Counted from the first letter of the stretch, positions 8,558 to 19,250 are shown. The stretch is DNA of 64,000 nt from Paenibacillus lutrae (GCF_009757775.1 NZ_RHLK01000011.1:1-64000); one strand, 5' to 3'. Numbers and translations are program-made. Notes: generated by a model not told the origin, from the sequence alone.

Positions 8558-9499
8558 ATGGGCAAAAAAGTGAGAGTTTTAGAACTGGTTGAACAGTTCA
8601 ACCTGGAGGTCATTTGCGGGGAGGAAGGTCTGAAACGGACCATACCTGTAGATGATCTGTACCGCCCAGGTCTAGAAATGGCAGGGTATTTTAATTACCA
8701 TCCGCAGGAGCGGGTTCAACTGCTTGGCCGGACAGAGATGTCCTTCTTTGAAACGCTGGATGAGACAGTCCGGCTTCACCGGGCTCAGCAGCTCTGTGCC
8801 AGTGAAGAAACTCCCTGCATTATCGTAACCCGTGGACTGGATATTCCGGCAGAGCTAGTGGAAGAAGCGAAGAAGCATCAGCTTCCGGTTCTGCGCAGTC
8901 AGGTAGCCACAACCATTCTAGCAAGCCGTATAACGAATTTTCTTGAGAATAAGCTGGCCCCTTCGACTACCATTCATGGTGTCCTTGTCGATGTATATGG
9001 AGTCGGAATGCTGATTACAGGCGGCAGCGGCATCGGTAAAAGCGAGACGGCTCTTGAGCTCGTTAAGCGCGGTCACCGCCTTGTTGCGGACGACGCGGTA
9101 GAAATCCGGCAGACAGCGGATAACATTTTATATGGGAACGCACCGGATCTGATCCGTCATTTGCTTGAAATTAGAGGCGTAGGCATAATTAACGTCATGA
9201 CGCTTTTCGGGGCAGGCGCGGTACGTAATGTGAAGAAGATCTCGGTGGTGACACGGCTGGAGACCTGGCAGCAGGATAAGCAGTATGACCGCCTTGGATT
9301 GGATGAAGAGACGACACGTATTATCGAAACGGACGTTCCGCTTATTACGATTCCGGTACGCCCCGGCAGAAACTTGGCTGTAATCGTGGAAGTGGCGGCG
9401 ATGAACTACCGGTTGAAGCGGATGGGATTCAATGCGGCGCTTCAGTTTACAAACAAATTGACGGAGACGCTGGCAGAAGATCTGGATGATCTGGACTAA
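8558..9499 (+). CDS. hprK: HPr kinase/phosphorylase
   Basis: A 313-residue bifunctional enzyme that phosphorylates HPr on Ser46 at high fructose-1,6-bisphosphate and removes the phosphate by phosphorolysis, releasing PPi. This is the sensor step of carbon catabolite repression in Firmicutes. Walker [10 protein letters not shown] is at about residues 154-162, followed by the ADD segment. The HprK signature region [18 protein letters not shown] lies around 207-224. Length is normal. GGGGAATGAACC precedes the ATG. It heads the hprK-lgt-ppaX-acyltransferase cluster. Its substrate HPr is encoded at 27516-27785. Confidence 0.95.
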   Translation: MGKKVRVLELVEQFNLEVICGEEGLKRTIPVDDLYRPGLEMAGYFNYHPQERVQLLGRTEMSFFETLDETVRLHRAQQLCASEETPCIIVTRGLDIPAELVEEAKKHQLPVLRSQVATTILASRITNFLENKLAPSTTIHGVLVDVYGVGMLITGGSGIGKSETALELVKRGHRLVADDAVEIRQTADNILYGNAPDLIRHLLEIRGVGIINVMTLFGAGAVRNVKKISVVTRLETWQQDKQYDRLGLDEETTRIIETDVPLITIPVRPGRNLAVIVEVAAMNYRLKRMGFNAALQFTNKLTETLAEDLDDLD

Positions 9500-9558
9500 G
9501 ACCGGCAGGGATAGAGTCTGTCTTATTTAGGAAAGGTATAGGAGGAATACAATCGTAG

Positions 9559-10491
9559 ATGATTAATCCAATCGCTTTTTCACTGGGACCTATCAGTGTG
9601 CACTGGTACGGAATTATACTCGGCACCGCTGCGCTTGTGGGCCTGCTTCTCGCGATCCGCGAGGGCAAACGATTCAATATGGAACCCGATTTTTTTATGG
9701 ATCTGCTTTTGATCGGGGTTCCATCGGCTATTATCGCGGCGCGCATATATTACGTAGCTTTTCAATGGGAGAACTATAAGAACAACTTCGCCGATGTTTT
9801 TAAAATCTGGGAGGGCGGAATCGCGATCTATGGTGCGCTTATCGGCGCTATTATCGGCGCACTCTTCTATGTCCGGCGTAAAGGCGTATCTTTCTGGCGT
9901 ATTGCGGATATTTGCGCTCCGGGCTTGATTGTCGGCCAAATGATCGGCCGCTGGGGTAATTTCATCAACCAGGAAGCCCACGGCGGTCCGGTTCAGGAAT
10001 CATTCCTGCGCGGGACGCTGTATCTGCCGGACTGGATCGTGAATCAGATGAATATTCAGGGTACGTTTTACCACCCGACCTTTTTGTACGAATCACTGTG
10101 GAATCTGGCAGGCCTGCTGCTCCTGTTCTGGCTTCGCCGCAGACCGTTCCTTCGTGCGGGCGAATTGTTCATGAGCTATTTTATCTGGTATTCGTTGGGA
10201 CGCTTCTATATCGAAGGCCTTCGTACGGACAGCCTGGACTTCACGGGCCCGGAATGGCTTGCATCGTTGATGAACAGCCTATGGTCCCCGATGTCTCTGT
10301 TATTCGGTGAAGCCGGCGCGATGACTTATGGGGGGAACATCCGGATTTCCCAGCTGCTTGCCCTCCTCATTATATTTGCGGCTATCGTCATTATTGTCGT
10401 GCGCCGTAAGGTTGTGCCCGGGCTGGCTAAGTACAGCGATCCGATCGAAAGAAAAACAGTCAAACCAGTGTCAGCAAACACCGGGAAATAA
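9559..10491 (+). CDS. lgt: prolipoprotein diacylglyceryl transferase
   Basis: A 310-residue membrane enzyme with seven hydrophobic segments. It transfers diacylglycerol from phosphatidylglycerol to the lipobox cysteine of prolipoproteins. The Lgt signature GQMIGRWGNFINQEAHGG is present, as are the early SVHWYG and the later FLYESLWN and SLGRFYIEGLR segments that carry conserved residues. TAGGAGGAA lies upstream of the ATG. It follows hprK by 59 bp, the conserved order in Bacillales. The C-terminal ~25 residues are polar and lysine-rich. Confidence 0.94.
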   Translation: MINPIAFSLGPISVHWYGIILGTAALVGLLLAIREGKRFNMEPDFFMDLLLIGVPSAIIAARIYYVAFQWENYKNNFADVFKIWEGGIAIYGALIGAIIGALFYVRRKGVSFWRIADICAPGLIVGQMIGRWGNFINQEAHGGPVQESFLRGTLYLPDWIVNQMNIQGTFYHPTFLYESLWNLAGLLLLFWLRRRPFLRAGELFMSYFIWYSLGRFYIEGLRTDSLDFTGPEWLASLMNSLWSPMSLLFGEAGAMTYGGNIRISQLLALLIIFAAIVIIVVRRKVVPGLAKYSDPIERKTVKPVSANTGK

Positions 10492-10594
10492 TAAAAATGA
10501 ATCGATCAAGCATGCTGCAAGATGCAAAGATGTACAGAAGCCTGTCATTCGGCGCCTATCGTGCAGGCAGTGAACCTATTCTAAGGAGTACAAC

Positions 10595-11248
10595 ATGAAG
10601 CATACGGTATTGTTTGATTTGGACGGTACGATACTTGATACCAATGAACTGATTATCCGTTCATTCCTGCATGCGCTGGAAGGGAGGGCCCCAGGCCCTT
10701 TTTCAAGAGAGCATATTATCCCGCACATGGGCCGTCCGCTGGTCGAGCAGCTTCAGTTTTTCAGCGGCCTGGACGAGGTGAACGATCTTTTGCTCATGTA
10801 CAGGACCTATAATCTGGAGCATCACGATGAGTTAGTCCGGCCTTTTCCACATGTAAAAGAGGTTCTTGCCCGGCTGCATGCCTACGGCGTCCGAATCGGA
10901 GTTGTCACGAGCAAAATACGCAAGACGACCATGCTCGGTCTTGAATTGTGTGAGCTGCTGCCTTACATACACAGTATCGTGACCGTGGAAGATGTCGAGC
11001 AGCCGAAGCCTGATCCCGAAGGGATACTCAAGGCTCTGCAGGAACTGGAGTCTGAGCCTGGGCAAGCTATCATGGTGGGCGACAGTCACTATGATATTGA
11101 AGCAGCTCAAGCTGCAGGAGTCGATGCAGCCGCAGTCAGCTGGTCTTTGAAGGGCGAAGAGTATCTGAAGCAATATTCGCCTGAACATATTATCGGAGAC
11201 ATGAGAGATCTGTACACTCTGTTCGGCATTCCGGAGGAAAGCTCTTGA
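10595..11248 (+). CDS. ppaX: pyrophosphatase PpaX (HAD superfamily)
   Basis: A 217-residue HAD hydrolase. Motif I FDLDGTILDTN (nucleophile Asp) is at the N-terminus, the VVTSK motif II threonine/serine is mid-protein, and PKPDPEG followed by MVGDSHYDIEAAQAAG supplies motifs III and IV. By conserved position after hprK-lgt it is PpaX, which hydrolyses the PPi made when HprK dephosphorylates HPr-Ser-P. The ribosome binding site is AAGGAG. Its stop overlaps the TTG start of the next gene. Confidence 0.88.
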   Translation: MKHTVLFDLDGTILDTNELIIRSFLHALEGRAPGPFSREHIIPHMGRPLVEQLQFFSGLDEVNDLLLMYRTYNLEHHDELVRPFPHVKEVLARLHAYGVRIGVVTSKIRKTTMLGLELCELLPYIHSIVTVEDVEQPKPDPEGILKALQELESEPGQAIMVGDSHYDIEAAQAAGVDAAAVSWSLKGEEYLKQYSPEHIIGDMRDLYTLFGIPEESS

Positions 11249-11781
11249 GAAAGACTGAGAAATACCCCGTCGAAGGGCCGAATGCCCTATGGCAGATTTA
11301 CCGGACGGTAAGCAAGTGGAAGGCTGTCAAAAATTTTGTGTGGATACAAATTAGCCGCTACTGCCCTTCACTTCCCGTGAAGAATTGGATTTACCGGCGG
11401 ATGCTTGGTATGAAGATAGGGGAACATTCGGCGTTTGCCCTGATGGTAATGGTGGATGTATTTTTCCCTGAGAAAATTAAAGTCGGGTCTAATACCATTA
11501 TTGGGTATAACACGACCATCCTGGCGCACGAATATTTGATTCGTGAGTACCGTCTGGGCGAGGTGAATATCGGTTCCCATGTGATGGTCGGAGCCAATAC
11601 CACGATTCTGCCGGGTGTAACGATCGGCGATTATGCAATTGTCGGCGCCGGCTCGGTCGTGCATAAGGATGTTCCTCCGCATACTTTCGTTGCGGGCAAT
11701 CCGATGCGGGTCATAAGGAGCAATGCTTCAGACGGGTTAACGGGCACGGCGGATGTGCCCGATTCTTTAGCGGATCATTGA
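11245..11781 (+). CDS. yvoF: hexapeptide-repeat acyltransferase (YvoF-like)
   Basis: A 178-residue left-handed beta-helix protein. Its C-terminal half has hexapeptide turns (KVGSNTIIGYNTTIL, NIGSHVMVGANTTILPGVTI, DYAIVGAGSVV) ending in the typical FVAGNPMRVI of O-acetyl/acyl transferases. Translation starts at TTG 11245, overlapping the ppaX stop as TTGA, so the two are translationally coupled. A strong terminator follows. Orthologues sit between ppaX and hisZ in Bacillales; the acceptor molecule is not known to me. Confidence 0.8.
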   Translation: MRKTEKYPVEGPNALWQIYRTVSKWKAVKNFVWIQISRYCPSLPVKNWIYRRMLGMKIGEHSAFALMVMVDVFFPEKIKVGSNTIIGYNTTILAHEYLIREYRLGEVNIGSHVMVGANTTILPGVTIGDYAIVGAGSVVHKDVPPHTFVAGNPMRVIRSNASDGLTGTADVPDSLADH

Positions 11782-11814
11782 AGAGAGAAGTGGCAGGAAA
11801 TATCAGGTCCATAC

Positions 11815-11855
11815 AAGCAGTTCGTCTTCTGAGAGGAGACGAACTGCTTTTTTTG
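11815..11855 (+). terminator. rho-independent terminator of the hprK cluster
   Basis: A perfect 13-bp stem pairs AAGCAGTTCGTCT (11815-11827) with AGACGAACTGCTT (11837-11849), with a 9-nt loop and a T7 run. Confidence 0.92.
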
Positions 11856-11978
11856 TTATGGGGGAGAGGACAATATGTATTTAGGACGAATTAGTAATAA
11901 GGCACATGGAAACAGGCCCTTTCAATCTTGGCGGAGAGCGGCTAGTCAGCATAGACGGAGATAAAGAAACGAAGGAAA

Positions 11979-12007
11979 TTGACGGACCTTATATTCCGTG
12001 ATAAACT
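11979..12007 (+). promoter_or_regulatory. probable promoter of the his operon
   Basis: TTGACG (11979-11984) is followed after 17 nt by TAAACT (12002-12007), 86 nt before hisZ. No T-box signature or attenuator stem was found between the promoter and hisZ. Confidence 0.5.
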
Positions 12008-12092
12008 TACGAAATAACTTCATTTTGGTAGTATGGTAGCGCACTAAAGCGCGGTGAAAAATAGAAGTGCACCGGTAGCAGGAGGGACAGTT

Positions 12093-13298
12093 ATGTCTAA
12101 ACCGAAAGTATTTGAGAAGCCTACTGGCTTCAAGGATCTGCTCCCGGAATCTGTAGCAAGATTCCGTCAGGTCGAATTTAACGTGCTCGAATGTATGGAG
12201 CGGTGGGGGTACGATCAAATTGTTACGCCCACGCTGGAATTTTACGACACGGTCGGTGTAGCTAGTTCGATCGAAGACCGTAAACAGTTTAAACTCTTGG
12301 ATCGCAACGGCAAGACACTTGTCCTGCGATCCGATATGACGGCACCTATTGCGCGGGTGGTTGCATCGCTGCTCCGGGAAGAGCGGCTGCCTGTAAGACT
12401 GTGTTATCACGGCAATGTTTTCCGCGCCATGGAAGAAGAAGCGGGCCGTGACTCGGAATTCATTCAGACAGGTGTTGAACTTGTCGGGGATGCTTCCGCC
12501 GAAGCGGATGCTGAGGTCGTTGCACTGGCGATTGCCTGCCTGCAGGCGGCGGGTGTTCAAACATTTAAGTTTGCACTGGGACATGTAGGCTTTCTGCATG
12601 GATTGTTCGGGGAGGCTTTAAAGGATTGCCCGGATGCACAAGTGGAGCTTAAGAGTTTTCTGCTCGGCAGAGATTATGTGGGTTACCGCAATGCAATCCG
12701 CCGGCTTGATATCGATGAATCCCGCCGCCAAGAGCTGGAGAGCATTCTCAGGCTGCGTGGAGGCAAGGATATTTGTGAGCAGGCGCTGGCCGTCACCGCA
12801 GATCCTACGGCACAAACAGCCATTGACCATCTGTGCAAGGTATGGAATGTGCTTGAAGATTACGGAGTTAGCGAGCATGTCCTGATCGATTTAACAATGA
12901 TCGGTAACTTCTCCTACTACACCGGTCTTACATTCGAGGGGTATGCAGCCGATCTCGGATTTCCGCTGTGCAGCGGAGGGCGTTATGACAATCTGCTGGC
13001 GCAGTTCGGCCGCCCGGCTCCGGCTACAGGCTTTGCGCTTAAGACGAATCGGATACTGGAAGCAGCCGGGACCAAAGATGTGTATCAGCCAAGCCGGGTG
13101 CTTATCATATATACGGCGGAACATCGGCGTGATGCCCTCCATCATGCTCAGACACTGCGGGCAGAATCAGGGAATCAAATTATAACTCGCCTTATTCCTG
13201 ACCACACATCATGGGATGCGGGCCATATCGACAAGCTTGGGGACGGCCGAAGCCGGCTGGAAGGCGTCGTGTATACAGACGTTATCCCTTTTGTATAG
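12093..13298 (+). CDS. hisZ: ATP phosphoribosyltransferase regulatory subunit
   Basis: A 401-residue HisS-like protein that lacks tRNA synthetase function and forms the regulatory subunit of the short-form ATP phosphoribosyltransferase with HisG. The class II synthetase-like parts are seen in KPTGFKDLLPE, the motif 2-like FRAMEEEAGRDSEFIQTG, and the C-terminal FPLCSGGRYDNLLAQFG. The ATG at 12093 has GGAGGG upstream. An in-frame ATG at 12054 lacks one. It is the first gene of the his operon, 13 bp upstream of hisG. Confidence 0.92.
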   Translation: MSKPKVFEKPTGFKDLLPESVARFRQVEFNVLECMERWGYDQIVTPTLEFYDTVGVASSIEDRKQFKLLDRNGKTLVLRSDMTAPIARVVASLLREERLPVRLCYHGNVFRAMEEEAGRDSEFIQTGVELVGDASAEADAEVVALAIACLQAAGVQTFKFALGHVGFLHGLFGEALKDCPDAQVELKSFLLGRDYVGYRNAIRRLDIDESRRQELESILRLRGGKDICEQALAVTADPTAQTAIDHLCKVWNVLEDYGVSEHVLIDLTMIGNFSYYTGLTFEGYAADLGFPLCSGGRYDNLLAQFGRPAPATGFALKTNRILEAAGTKDVYQPSRVLIIYTAEHRRDALHHAQTLRAESGNQIITRLIPDHTSWDAGHIDKLGDGRSRLEGVVYTDVIPFV

Positions 13299-13310
13299 GA
13301 GGCAGGACGT

Positions 13311-13952
13311 ATGCAGGAAATGCTCAAAGTAGCCATGCCTAAAGGGCGTATTTATAAACAGGCTTTCAAACTGTTCCGACGTGCGGGATTGCCGATGCCG
13401 GAGGACAGTGGAGATGATTCACGCCGCTTGATTGTGACATTCCCGGAAGCGAAGATGGAATTCATTCTGGCAAAACCGGTTGATGTGCCTACCTATGTGG
13501 AGTACGGTGTAGCCGATATCGGAGTTGTCGGCAAAGACGTGCTGATGGAAGAGAACAGAGATGTGTATGAACTTCTTGACCTTGGGATTGCACGCTGCCG
13601 GATGTCGGTTATCGCAATGCCAGACTGGCAGCAGGTTCTGAACCCGCGTGTCGCCACCAAATATCCGCGTGTCGCATCACAGTATTTCCGTGAGAAGGGC
13701 CAGCAGGTTGAGGTCATTAAATTGAACGGATCCATTGAGCTCGCCCCGATGATCGGGCTTGCCGACCGCATTGTGGATATGGTGGAGACGGGCCAGACAC
13801 TGCGCGAGAACGGACTGGTTGAGTATGAGGAAATATTCCCGATTACAAGCCGTCTGATCGCAAACCGCGTCAGCTACCGGATGAAGAACGAACGCATTCA
13901 GCAGCTTTGCGATGCTCTGCAAGCAACCCTCGCCCTGCCTGAAGAGGAATAA
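13311..13952 (+). CDS. hisG: ATP phosphoribosyltransferase, short form
   Basis: A 213-residue catalytic subunit that joins ATP and PRPP, the first committed step of histidine synthesis. It is the short HisG type lacking the C-terminal regulatory domain and so needs HisZ. Visible features are [10 protein letters not shown] at the start, [16 protein letters not shown], and [20 protein letters not shown] with the [10 protein letters not shown] phosphate-binding loop. AGGAGGCAGG precedes the ATG. Confidence 0.95.
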   Translation: MQEMLKVAMPKGRIYKQAFKLFRRAGLPMPEDSGDDSRRLIVTFPEAKMEFILAKPVDVPTYVEYGVADIGVVGKDVLMEENRDVYELLDLGIARCRMSVIAMPDWQQVLNPRVATKYPRVASQYFREKGQQVEVIKLNGSIELAPMIGLADRIVDMVETGQTLRENGLVEYEEIFPITSRLIANRVSYRMKNERIQQLCDALQATLALPEEE

Positions 13953-14063
13953 GAGAACGGAATACACGGGTGTATATAAAAATAATTCAGCTATCCAACC
14001 CGCGAGGGCTGTAAGGATTTATATAAAATCGACGGCGCTGCCGTCAGGAAAGGATGATGGCGT

Positions 14064-15344
14064 ATGAAGATCGTTACTGCGAATGAATTCAAGCTGGACC
14101 GCGAAGTCGATTACGGTACACCGGAGCAGAACGAGGCGGTAAGAACGATCATCGCTGCGGTCCGCAGCGAGGGCGACGGGGCACTGAGGCGCTTGTCGAA
14201 AGAGTTCGACGGTGTCGACTTGCAGGAACTCCGCGTGAGTGAAGCGGAGATTGAGGCGGCTTATGATCATGTAGACGCCGAATTTATCGAGGCCCTGCGT
14301 CAAGCGGCCGCCAATATCCGCGCGTTCCATGAGAAGCAGAAACGCGTATCCTGGATGGACCTGCAGGACAACGGCTCCCTGCTGGGCCAGATCATCCGGC
14401 CGCTCCAGCGCGTCGGATTGTACGTCCCCGGCGGCAAGGCGGCCTACCCGTCCTCCGTTCTCATGAACGCAATTCCGGCGCTGGTCGCCGGCGTTCCTGA
14501 GATCGTGATGGTGACGCCTCCGGCTACAGCCGGGGAAGAGGGCATCAACCCGCACATCCTGGTGGCGGCAGCCGAGGCCGGCGTGCGGGAAATCTACCGC
14601 GTCGGCGGCGCACAAGCCGTCGCCGCACTTGCCTACGGCACGGAATCGATCCGTGCGGCGGACAAGATCGTCGGTCCCGGCAACATATATGTCGCTCTCG
14701 CCAAACGCGCGGTGTTCGGCGTTGTCGACATCGACATGATTGCGGGACCGACGGACATCGTGGTCCTGGCCGATGAAGCGGCGGACCCCGAATTCATCGC
14801 CGCGGACCTGCTGGCCCAGGCGGAGCATGACGAGCTGTCACCGGCTATTCTGGTGACGCCTTCACGCACACTCGCCCAGCAGGTGCGCAGCGAGGTGGAG
14901 CGGCAGCTGAGCTTGCTGCCGCGTAAAGCGATCGCCGCCGTATCTGTGGCGGAGAAGGGCGCCATCGTGGTCGTGGCCGACCTCGATGAGGGTATTCGCG
15001 TGGTCAACGCGATTGCGCCGGAGCATACGGAGCTGCTCGTCGCGGACCCGTTCGCGGTGCTGCCGCGGATCGAGAATGCGGGCGCCATTTTCCTCGGCGC
15101 TTACAGTCCCGAGCCCGTCGGCGATTATTTCGCCGGCCCGAATCATGTCCTGCCTACCAACGGAACGGCAAGATTCTCTTCGCCGCTGAACGTGGATGAT
15201 TTTATAAAGAAATCAAGTGTTATTTCTTATAGTAAGGAAGCGCTTCTGGCAAATGGCCGGCAGATTATGACTTTGGCCCGCAATGAAGGGCTTGAAGGGC
15301 ACGCCAGGGCGATAGAGGTACGGCTGCAGAAAGAAGGCAAGTAA
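14064..15344 (+). CDS. hisD: histidinol dehydrogenase
   Basis: A 426-residue zinc enzyme oxidising histidinol to histidine in two NAD-dependent steps. The family signature is clear: [60 protein letters not shown] (catalytic Glu/His region) and GPNHVLPT. Length is normal. The middle of the gene (about 14400-15150) is visibly richer in G+C than its neighbours, though it stays in frame throughout. GGAAAGGATG lies upstream. Confidence 0.95.
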   Translation: MKIVTANEFKLDREVDYGTPEQNEAVRTIIAAVRSEGDGALRRLSKEFDGVDLQELRVSEAEIEAAYDHVDAEFIEALRQAAANIRAFHEKQKRVSWMDLQDNGSLLGQIIRPLQRVGLYVPGGKAAYPSSVLMNAIPALVAGVPEIVMVTPPATAGEEGINPHILVAAAEAGVREIYRVGGAQAVAALAYGTESIRAADKIVGPGNIYVALAKRAVFGVVDIDMIAGPTDIVVLADEAADPEFIAADLLAQAEHDELSPAILVTPSRTLAQQVRSEVERQLSLLPRKAIAAVSVAEKGAIVVVADLDEGIRVVNAIAPEHTELLVADPFAVLPRIENAGAIFLGAYSPEPVGDYFAGPNHVLPTNGTARFSSPLNVDDFIKKSSVISYSKEALLANGRQIMTLARNEGLEGHARAIEVRLQKEGK

Positions 15345-15466
15345 TCTCTTTGCGGATCCCGCAGTAAGACACGATAAGAACCTAAGAACACTATCGGAAA
15401 CCGGGCTGAGATCGGCGAGATCGGGCATTTTTAAAAAAAGCCGGGTTTGAAAGAGGAGGAGCGGAA

Positions 15467-16090
15467 ATGGGAATCGAGACAGAAGCAGGAACGGGAAAAG
15501 CTGCCGTACGGTCGGCAAGTGTAGCCCGGAAGACGAATGAAACGGATATCACGCTGTCTTTTGGAGTGGATGGTACAGGTATTACGGATTTAACGACCGA
15601 TGTTCCTTTTCTGAACCACATGCTGGATTTGCTTACGAAGCACGGTCAGTTTGATTTGCAGGTGAATGCCCGCGGGGATATTGAGATTGACGACCACCAC
15701 ACCGTGGAAGATATCGGAATCTGCCTGGGACAGGCTTTGAGAGAGGCACTTGGAGACAAGCGTGGAATTAAACGGTATGCCAGTGTATTCGTACCGATGG
15801 ACGAGGCGCTTGCTCAAGTGGTGATCGACATCAGCAACCGTCCGCATTTTGAATACCGCGCAGAGTATCCTTCTCAGCAGGTAGGCAGTTTCACAACGGA
15901 GCTGGTTCAAGAATTCTTATGGAAGTTCGCTTTGGAAGCGCGTATTACCCTTCATGTTATCGTTCATTACGGGCAGAACACGCATCACATGATTGAAGCG
16001 GTATTTAAGGCGCTTGGACGTGCACTGGATGAAGCTACCGTCATCGATCCGCGGGTTCAGGGTGTCCCTTCTACGAAGGGAGTTCTCTAG
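15467..16090 (+). CDS. hisB: imidazoleglycerol-phosphate dehydratase
   Basis: A 207-residue monofunctional dehydratase. The manganese-binding motifs FLNHMLDLLTKHGQFDL and DDHHTVEDIGICLGQAL and the C-terminal HHMIEAVFKALGRAL are all present. There is no N-terminal histidinol-phosphatase domain, so that activity must come from another locus. It has an extra ~15-residue N-terminus compared with a minimal HisB. AGAGGAGGAG precedes the ATG. The next gene, hisH, starts one base after its stop. Confidence 0.95.
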   Translation: MGIETEAGTGKAAVRSASVARKTNETDITLSFGVDGTGITDLTTDVPFLNHMLDLLTKHGQFDLQVNARGDIEIDDHHTVEDIGICLGQALREALGDKRGIKRYASVFVPMDEALAQVVIDISNRPHFEYRAEYPSQQVGSFTTELVQEFLWKFALEARITLHVIVHYGQNTHHMIEAVFKALGRALDEATVIDPRVQGVPSTKGVL

Positions 16091-16091
16091 C

Positions 16092-16709
16092 ATGATCGCC
16101 ATCATCGATTACGGCATGGGTAATCTGCATAGTGTCAGCAAAGCCGTGGAGCGGCTCGGCTGCGCATCTGTCGTAACGGCTGATCCGAAAGTTCTGGCGG
16201 AAGCGGATGGTCTGATTCTGCCAGGGGTAGGAGCATTTGGCGATGCGATGGAGCAGCTGCGCTCTCTGGAATTGGACCGGCTGCTGCACGGGCTCACTTC
16301 CGGGGGCAAACCGCTGCTGGGGATCTGCCTCGGCATGCAGCTTCTGTTCTCAACCAGCGAGGAGCATGGAGACCATGAAGGTCTTAATCTCCTTCAAGGC
16401 AAGGTGGTTCGTTTCCAAGGCGATTACAAAGTGCCTCATATGGGTTGGAACCAGCTGGAGTACCGGCAGCAAAGTCCGCTTTTCGAAGGATTGGAAGAAG
16501 GGCATGTTTATTTCGTCCATTCCTATCATGTGAAGCCGGAAGACGATAAGGACCTGCTGGCCGTAACGGATTATAATCAGCCGGTAACGGCAATCGTGGG
16601 TCGTGGTTCTATTTATGGCATGCAGTTTCATCCGGAGAAAAGCGGAGATCTGGGCATGCGGCTGCTGAACAATTTTGTCCGGTTATGCGGGAGTAAAGTA
16701 CACGGATAA
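16092..16709 (+). CDS. hisH: imidazole glycerol phosphate synthase, glutaminase subunit
   Basis: A 205-residue class I glutamine amidotransferase that feeds ammonia to HisF. It starts [15 protein letters not shown]; the nucleophile cysteine is in [10 protein letters not shown], with the HSYH and [10 protein letters not shown] histidine/glutamate segment near the C-terminus. The ATG at 16092 is preceded by GAAGGGAG located in the end of hisB; a longer frame beginning at 15993 within hisB is not needed. Confidence 0.95.
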   Translation: MIAIIDYGMGNLHSVSKAVERLGCASVVTADPKVLAEADGLILPGVGAFGDAMEQLRSLELDRLLHGLTSGGKPLLGICLGMQLLFSTSEEHGDHEGLNLLQGKVVRFQGDYKVPHMGWNQLEYRQQSPLFEGLEEGHVYFVHSYHVKPEDDKDLLAVTDYNQPVTAIVGRGSIYGMQFHPEKSGDLGMRLLNNFVRLCGSKVHG

Positions 16710-16773
16710 CACGGTTTATGCAAATCGGATAGGCAAGCAGGCCCGAAGGCCTAGACAGATGGAGGAATATATA

Positions 16774-17505
16774 ATGTCTTTTATCATATACCCGGCAATT
16801 GATATACGGGACGGCAAATGTGTTCGTCTTGTCCAGGGCGATTATAACCAGGAAACAATCTATAACGAAAATCCGCTGGCAGTGGCTGAAGAATGGGAAG
16901 CGCAAGGCGGACAGTGGATTCATCTGGTTGACCTGGACGGAGCGAAAGCAGGCCATCCTGTTAATGATAAACTGATCGGCGAGATCGCCAAAAGCGTGAA
17001 AGTACCGGTGCAGGTCGGCGGCGGACTGCGTACCGAAGAAGATGTAGACCGTCTGCTATCCCTGGGTGTATCCAGGGTTATTCTCGGTACGGCAGCGATC
17101 GAGGACCGCGCCTTCGTTCAGAAACTCCTTGCTAAGCATGGAGAAAAGGTAGCGATTGGCATTGACGCGCGGGATGGTCTGGTAGCAACGCGAGGCTGGC
17201 TGGAGACATCCGCAGTAAAGGCGGAAGATCTGGCCGTACAGCTTGCTGAGCACGGCGCCAGGACATTCATCTTCACGGATATTTCCCGTGATGGTATGAT
17301 GGGCGGACCGAATGTAGAGGCGATCGTCCGTCTGGCGCAGGTTTCCGGCCAGACGGTAATCGCATCGGGCGGGGTTAGCCAGACAAGTGACCTTCAGAAG
17401 CTCGCTGCCGAGCAAACGAACGGAGTCGGCGGCGCGATTGTCGGCAAAGCACTATACACCGGCAGCATCCAGTTAAACGACGCGCTGGAGCTTGTCAAAG
17501 AGTAG
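16774..17505 (+). CDS. hisA: ProFAR isomerase
   Basis: A 243-residue (beta-alpha)8 barrel that isomerises the ProFAR aminoaldose to the ketose PRFAR. It starts [19 protein letters not shown] with the catalytic Asp. [12 protein letters not shown] and the second half-barrel [11 protein letters not shown] and ASGGVS phosphate loops are visible. GGAGGAA lies 8 nt upstream of the ATG. The gene lies between hisH and hisF as expected. Confidence 0.95.
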   Translation: MSFIIYPAIDIRDGKCVRLVQGDYNQETIYNENPLAVAEEWEAQGGQWIHLVDLDGAKAGHPVNDKLIGEIAKSVKVPVQVGGGLRTEEDVDRLLSLGVSRVILGTAAIEDRAFVQKLLAKHGEKVAIGIDARDGLVATRGWLETSAVKAEDLAVQLAEHGARTFIFTDISRDGMMGGPNVEAIVRLAQVSGQTVIASGGVSQTSDLQKLAAEQTNGVGGAIVGKALYTGSIQLNDALELVKE

Positions 17506-17571
17506 CAAGAAGAGTCAGGGAACTGACTTGAATTGGATGGACTCGCAATATTTATGAAAGGGGAAGGTCAT

Positions 17572-18330
17572 ATGCTGGCTAAACGGATTGTTCCCTGTCT
17601 AGACGTCAAAGACGGACGGGTCGTCAAGGGAGTTAACTTTGTGAATCTGAGAGACGCCGGCGATCCGGTTGAACTGGCCTCGATCTATGATCGGGAAGGT
17701 GCGGATGAACTGGTCTTCCTCGATATTTCCGCCTCGGTTGAAGGGCGGGCAACGATGGTTGAAGTCGTTAAGAAGACAGCGGGTGAAATCACGATTCCCT
17801 TTACGGTCGGCGGCGGAATCTCGACTACGGAGGACATGAAGCGTCTCCTGCGTGCGGGAGCCGATAAAATCGGGATCAATACAGCTGCGGTTCTGAATCC
17901 TCAGCTCGTTTCGGACGGAGCCCGCAGGTTCGGCTCCCAGTGCATCGTTGTCGCTGTCGATGCGAAATACAACGAAGCTTGGGGCGAGTGGGAAGTCTAT
18001 ACGCACGGCGGCCGTAATGCTTCCGGCATCAAGGTCCTGCAGTGGGTGAAGCAGATGGAAAGCATGGGTGCCGGCGAGCTGCTTCTTACCAGCATGGATG
18101 CGGACGGTACGAAGGACGGCTTTGATTTGCCGCTGACCAAGGCGGTTACGGATTCCGTGAGAATACCTGTTATTGCCTCAGGCGGCGCAGGGAACGAAGA
18201 GCACTTTTATGATGTGTTTACGAAAGGCGGGGCGGATGCGGGTCTCGCCGCTACGATTTTTCACTATAAAGAACTGACGGTACAAAGCGTAAAAGACAGT
18301 CTGAAGCATAAAGGAGTGGAGATTCGATGA
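17572..18330 (+). CDS. hisF: imidazole glycerol phosphate synthase, cyclase subunit
   Basis: A 252-residue barrel protein that joins PRFAR and ammonia from HisH to give imidazole glycerol phosphate and AICAR. It has [20 protein letters not shown] with catalytic Asp11, [27 protein letters not shown] with the second catalytic Asp, and the [11 protein letters not shown] loop. GGGGAAGG precedes the ATG. Its stop overlaps the hisI start as ATGA. Confidence 0.95.
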   Translation: MLAKRIVPCLDVKDGRVVKGVNFVNLRDAGDPVELASIYDREGADELVFLDISASVEGRATMVEVVKKTAGEITIPFTVGGGISTTEDMKRLLRAGADKIGINTAAVLNPQLVSDGARRFGSQCIVVAVDAKYNEAWGEWEVYTHGGRNASGIKVLQWVKQMESMGAGELLLTSMDADGTKDGFDLPLTKAVTDSVRIPVIASGGAGNEEHFYDVFTKGGADAGLAATIFHYKELTVQSVKDSLKHKGVEIR

Positions 18331-19031
18331 CCAATGTGCAGCTAGATCAAATCCGTTATGATGCCCAAGGACTTGTACCCGCTGTCGTTCAGGACGCCGT
18401 AAGCAAAGATGTGTTAATGCTCGCTTATATGAACGCTGATTCGCTTCAGCGCACTGTTGATACAGGCAAGACCTGGTTCTGGAGCCGTTCTCGCGGCGAG
18501 CTGTGGAACAAAGGGGCAACTTCGGGACACACCCAGCAGGTTGTATCGATGAAGTATGATTGCGATGCGGACACCTTGCTCGTGCTTGTGAACCAGACAG
18601 GGCCTGCTTGCCATAACGGAACGTATACTTGTTTCACGAAGGAGATTGAGGCGGCGGGTGACGCGGCTGTGAAGAAATCTGACGTAATTAGCGGTTCCCC
18701 GGACGCCGGCACCGGTAATCCGGTATCGGAAGGGGACAGATTCTCGATCCTCTCGAAACTGGAATCCGTCATCGCTTCGCGTGAAGCGGAGAGACCGGAA
18801 GGAGCTTACACGACTTATTTATTTGAGAAAGGAATCGACAAAATTCTCAAAAAAGTCGGCGAAGAAGCGGCAGAAGTTATCATCGCAGCTAAAAACCGTG
18901 ACCATGACGAACTTCGTTATGAAACAAGCGATTTGATCTTCCATCTTATGGTGCTTATGCGTGAATCCAAGCTGCCTCTTGATGACGTGCTGGCAGAGCT
19001 GGGACGCCGCCATATAAGCAAATCCAAGTAA
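18327..19031 (+). CDS. hisI: bifunctional phosphoribosyl-AMP cyclohydrolase / phosphoribosyl-ATP pyrophosphatase
   Basis: A 234-residue fusion. Residues about 1-110 are the cyclohydrolase, with [17 protein letters not shown] and the metal-binding DCDADTLL and [12 protein letters not shown] segments. Residues about 130-234 are the pyrophosphatase, with [20 protein letters not shown] and the [10 protein letters not shown] helix. Together they carry steps 2 and 3 of histidine synthesis. It is the last gene of the operon and starts inside the hisF stop. The linker (about 112-130) is Gly/Ala/Asp-rich. Confidence 0.95.
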   Translation: MTNVQLDQIRYDAQGLVPAVVQDAVSKDVLMLAYMNADSLQRTVDTGKTWFWSRSRGELWNKGATSGHTQQVVSMKYDCDADTLLVLVNQTGPACHNGTYTCFTKEIEAAGDAAVKKSDVISGSPDAGTGNPVSEGDRFSILSKLESVIASREAERPEGAYTTYLFEKGIDKILKKVGEEAAEVIIAAKNRDHDELRYETSDLIFHLMVLMRESKLPLDDVLAELGRRHISKSK

Positions 19032-19034
19032 ATG

Positions 19035-19099
19035 AAAAGAGCGGTCTCTGAGCCTTACCTGCTAATTGGCAGGGAGAGGAACGGATGCCGCTTTTTTGC
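19035..19099 (+). terminator. probable terminator of the his operon
   Basis: AAGAGCGG near 19038 can pair with CCGCTT near 19088-19093, enclosing an inner CCTGC...GCAGG hairpin, and T6 follows. The long stem has mismatches. Confidence 0.6.
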
Positions 19100-19175
19100 T
19101 TGTGTGTTCATAAACTAGTCACAATTACCCATGAATTGGCGGCGGCCGCACTTTTTAATTTCGACATGTTTCATG

Positions 19176-19181
19176 TATAAT
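19176..19181 (+). promoter_or_regulatory. -10 element upstream of the PRPP synthetase gene
   Basis: A perfect TATAAT lies 178 nt upstream of the start at 19359. The -35 region is T-rich but does not match well. A second TATAAT is at 19288-19293. Confidence 0.35.
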
Positions 19182-19250
19182 GGTGTGGGGTATAAAATCC
19201 CCCTTATAGATGAAGAAGGATCAACTTTCCTTCCGCTTAGTTACTCAGAC

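Noticed and set aside
11856-12092. A T-box or histidine attenuator before hisZ
   Set aside because: No AGGGTGGNACCGCG-type motif and no terminator/antiterminator pair were found.
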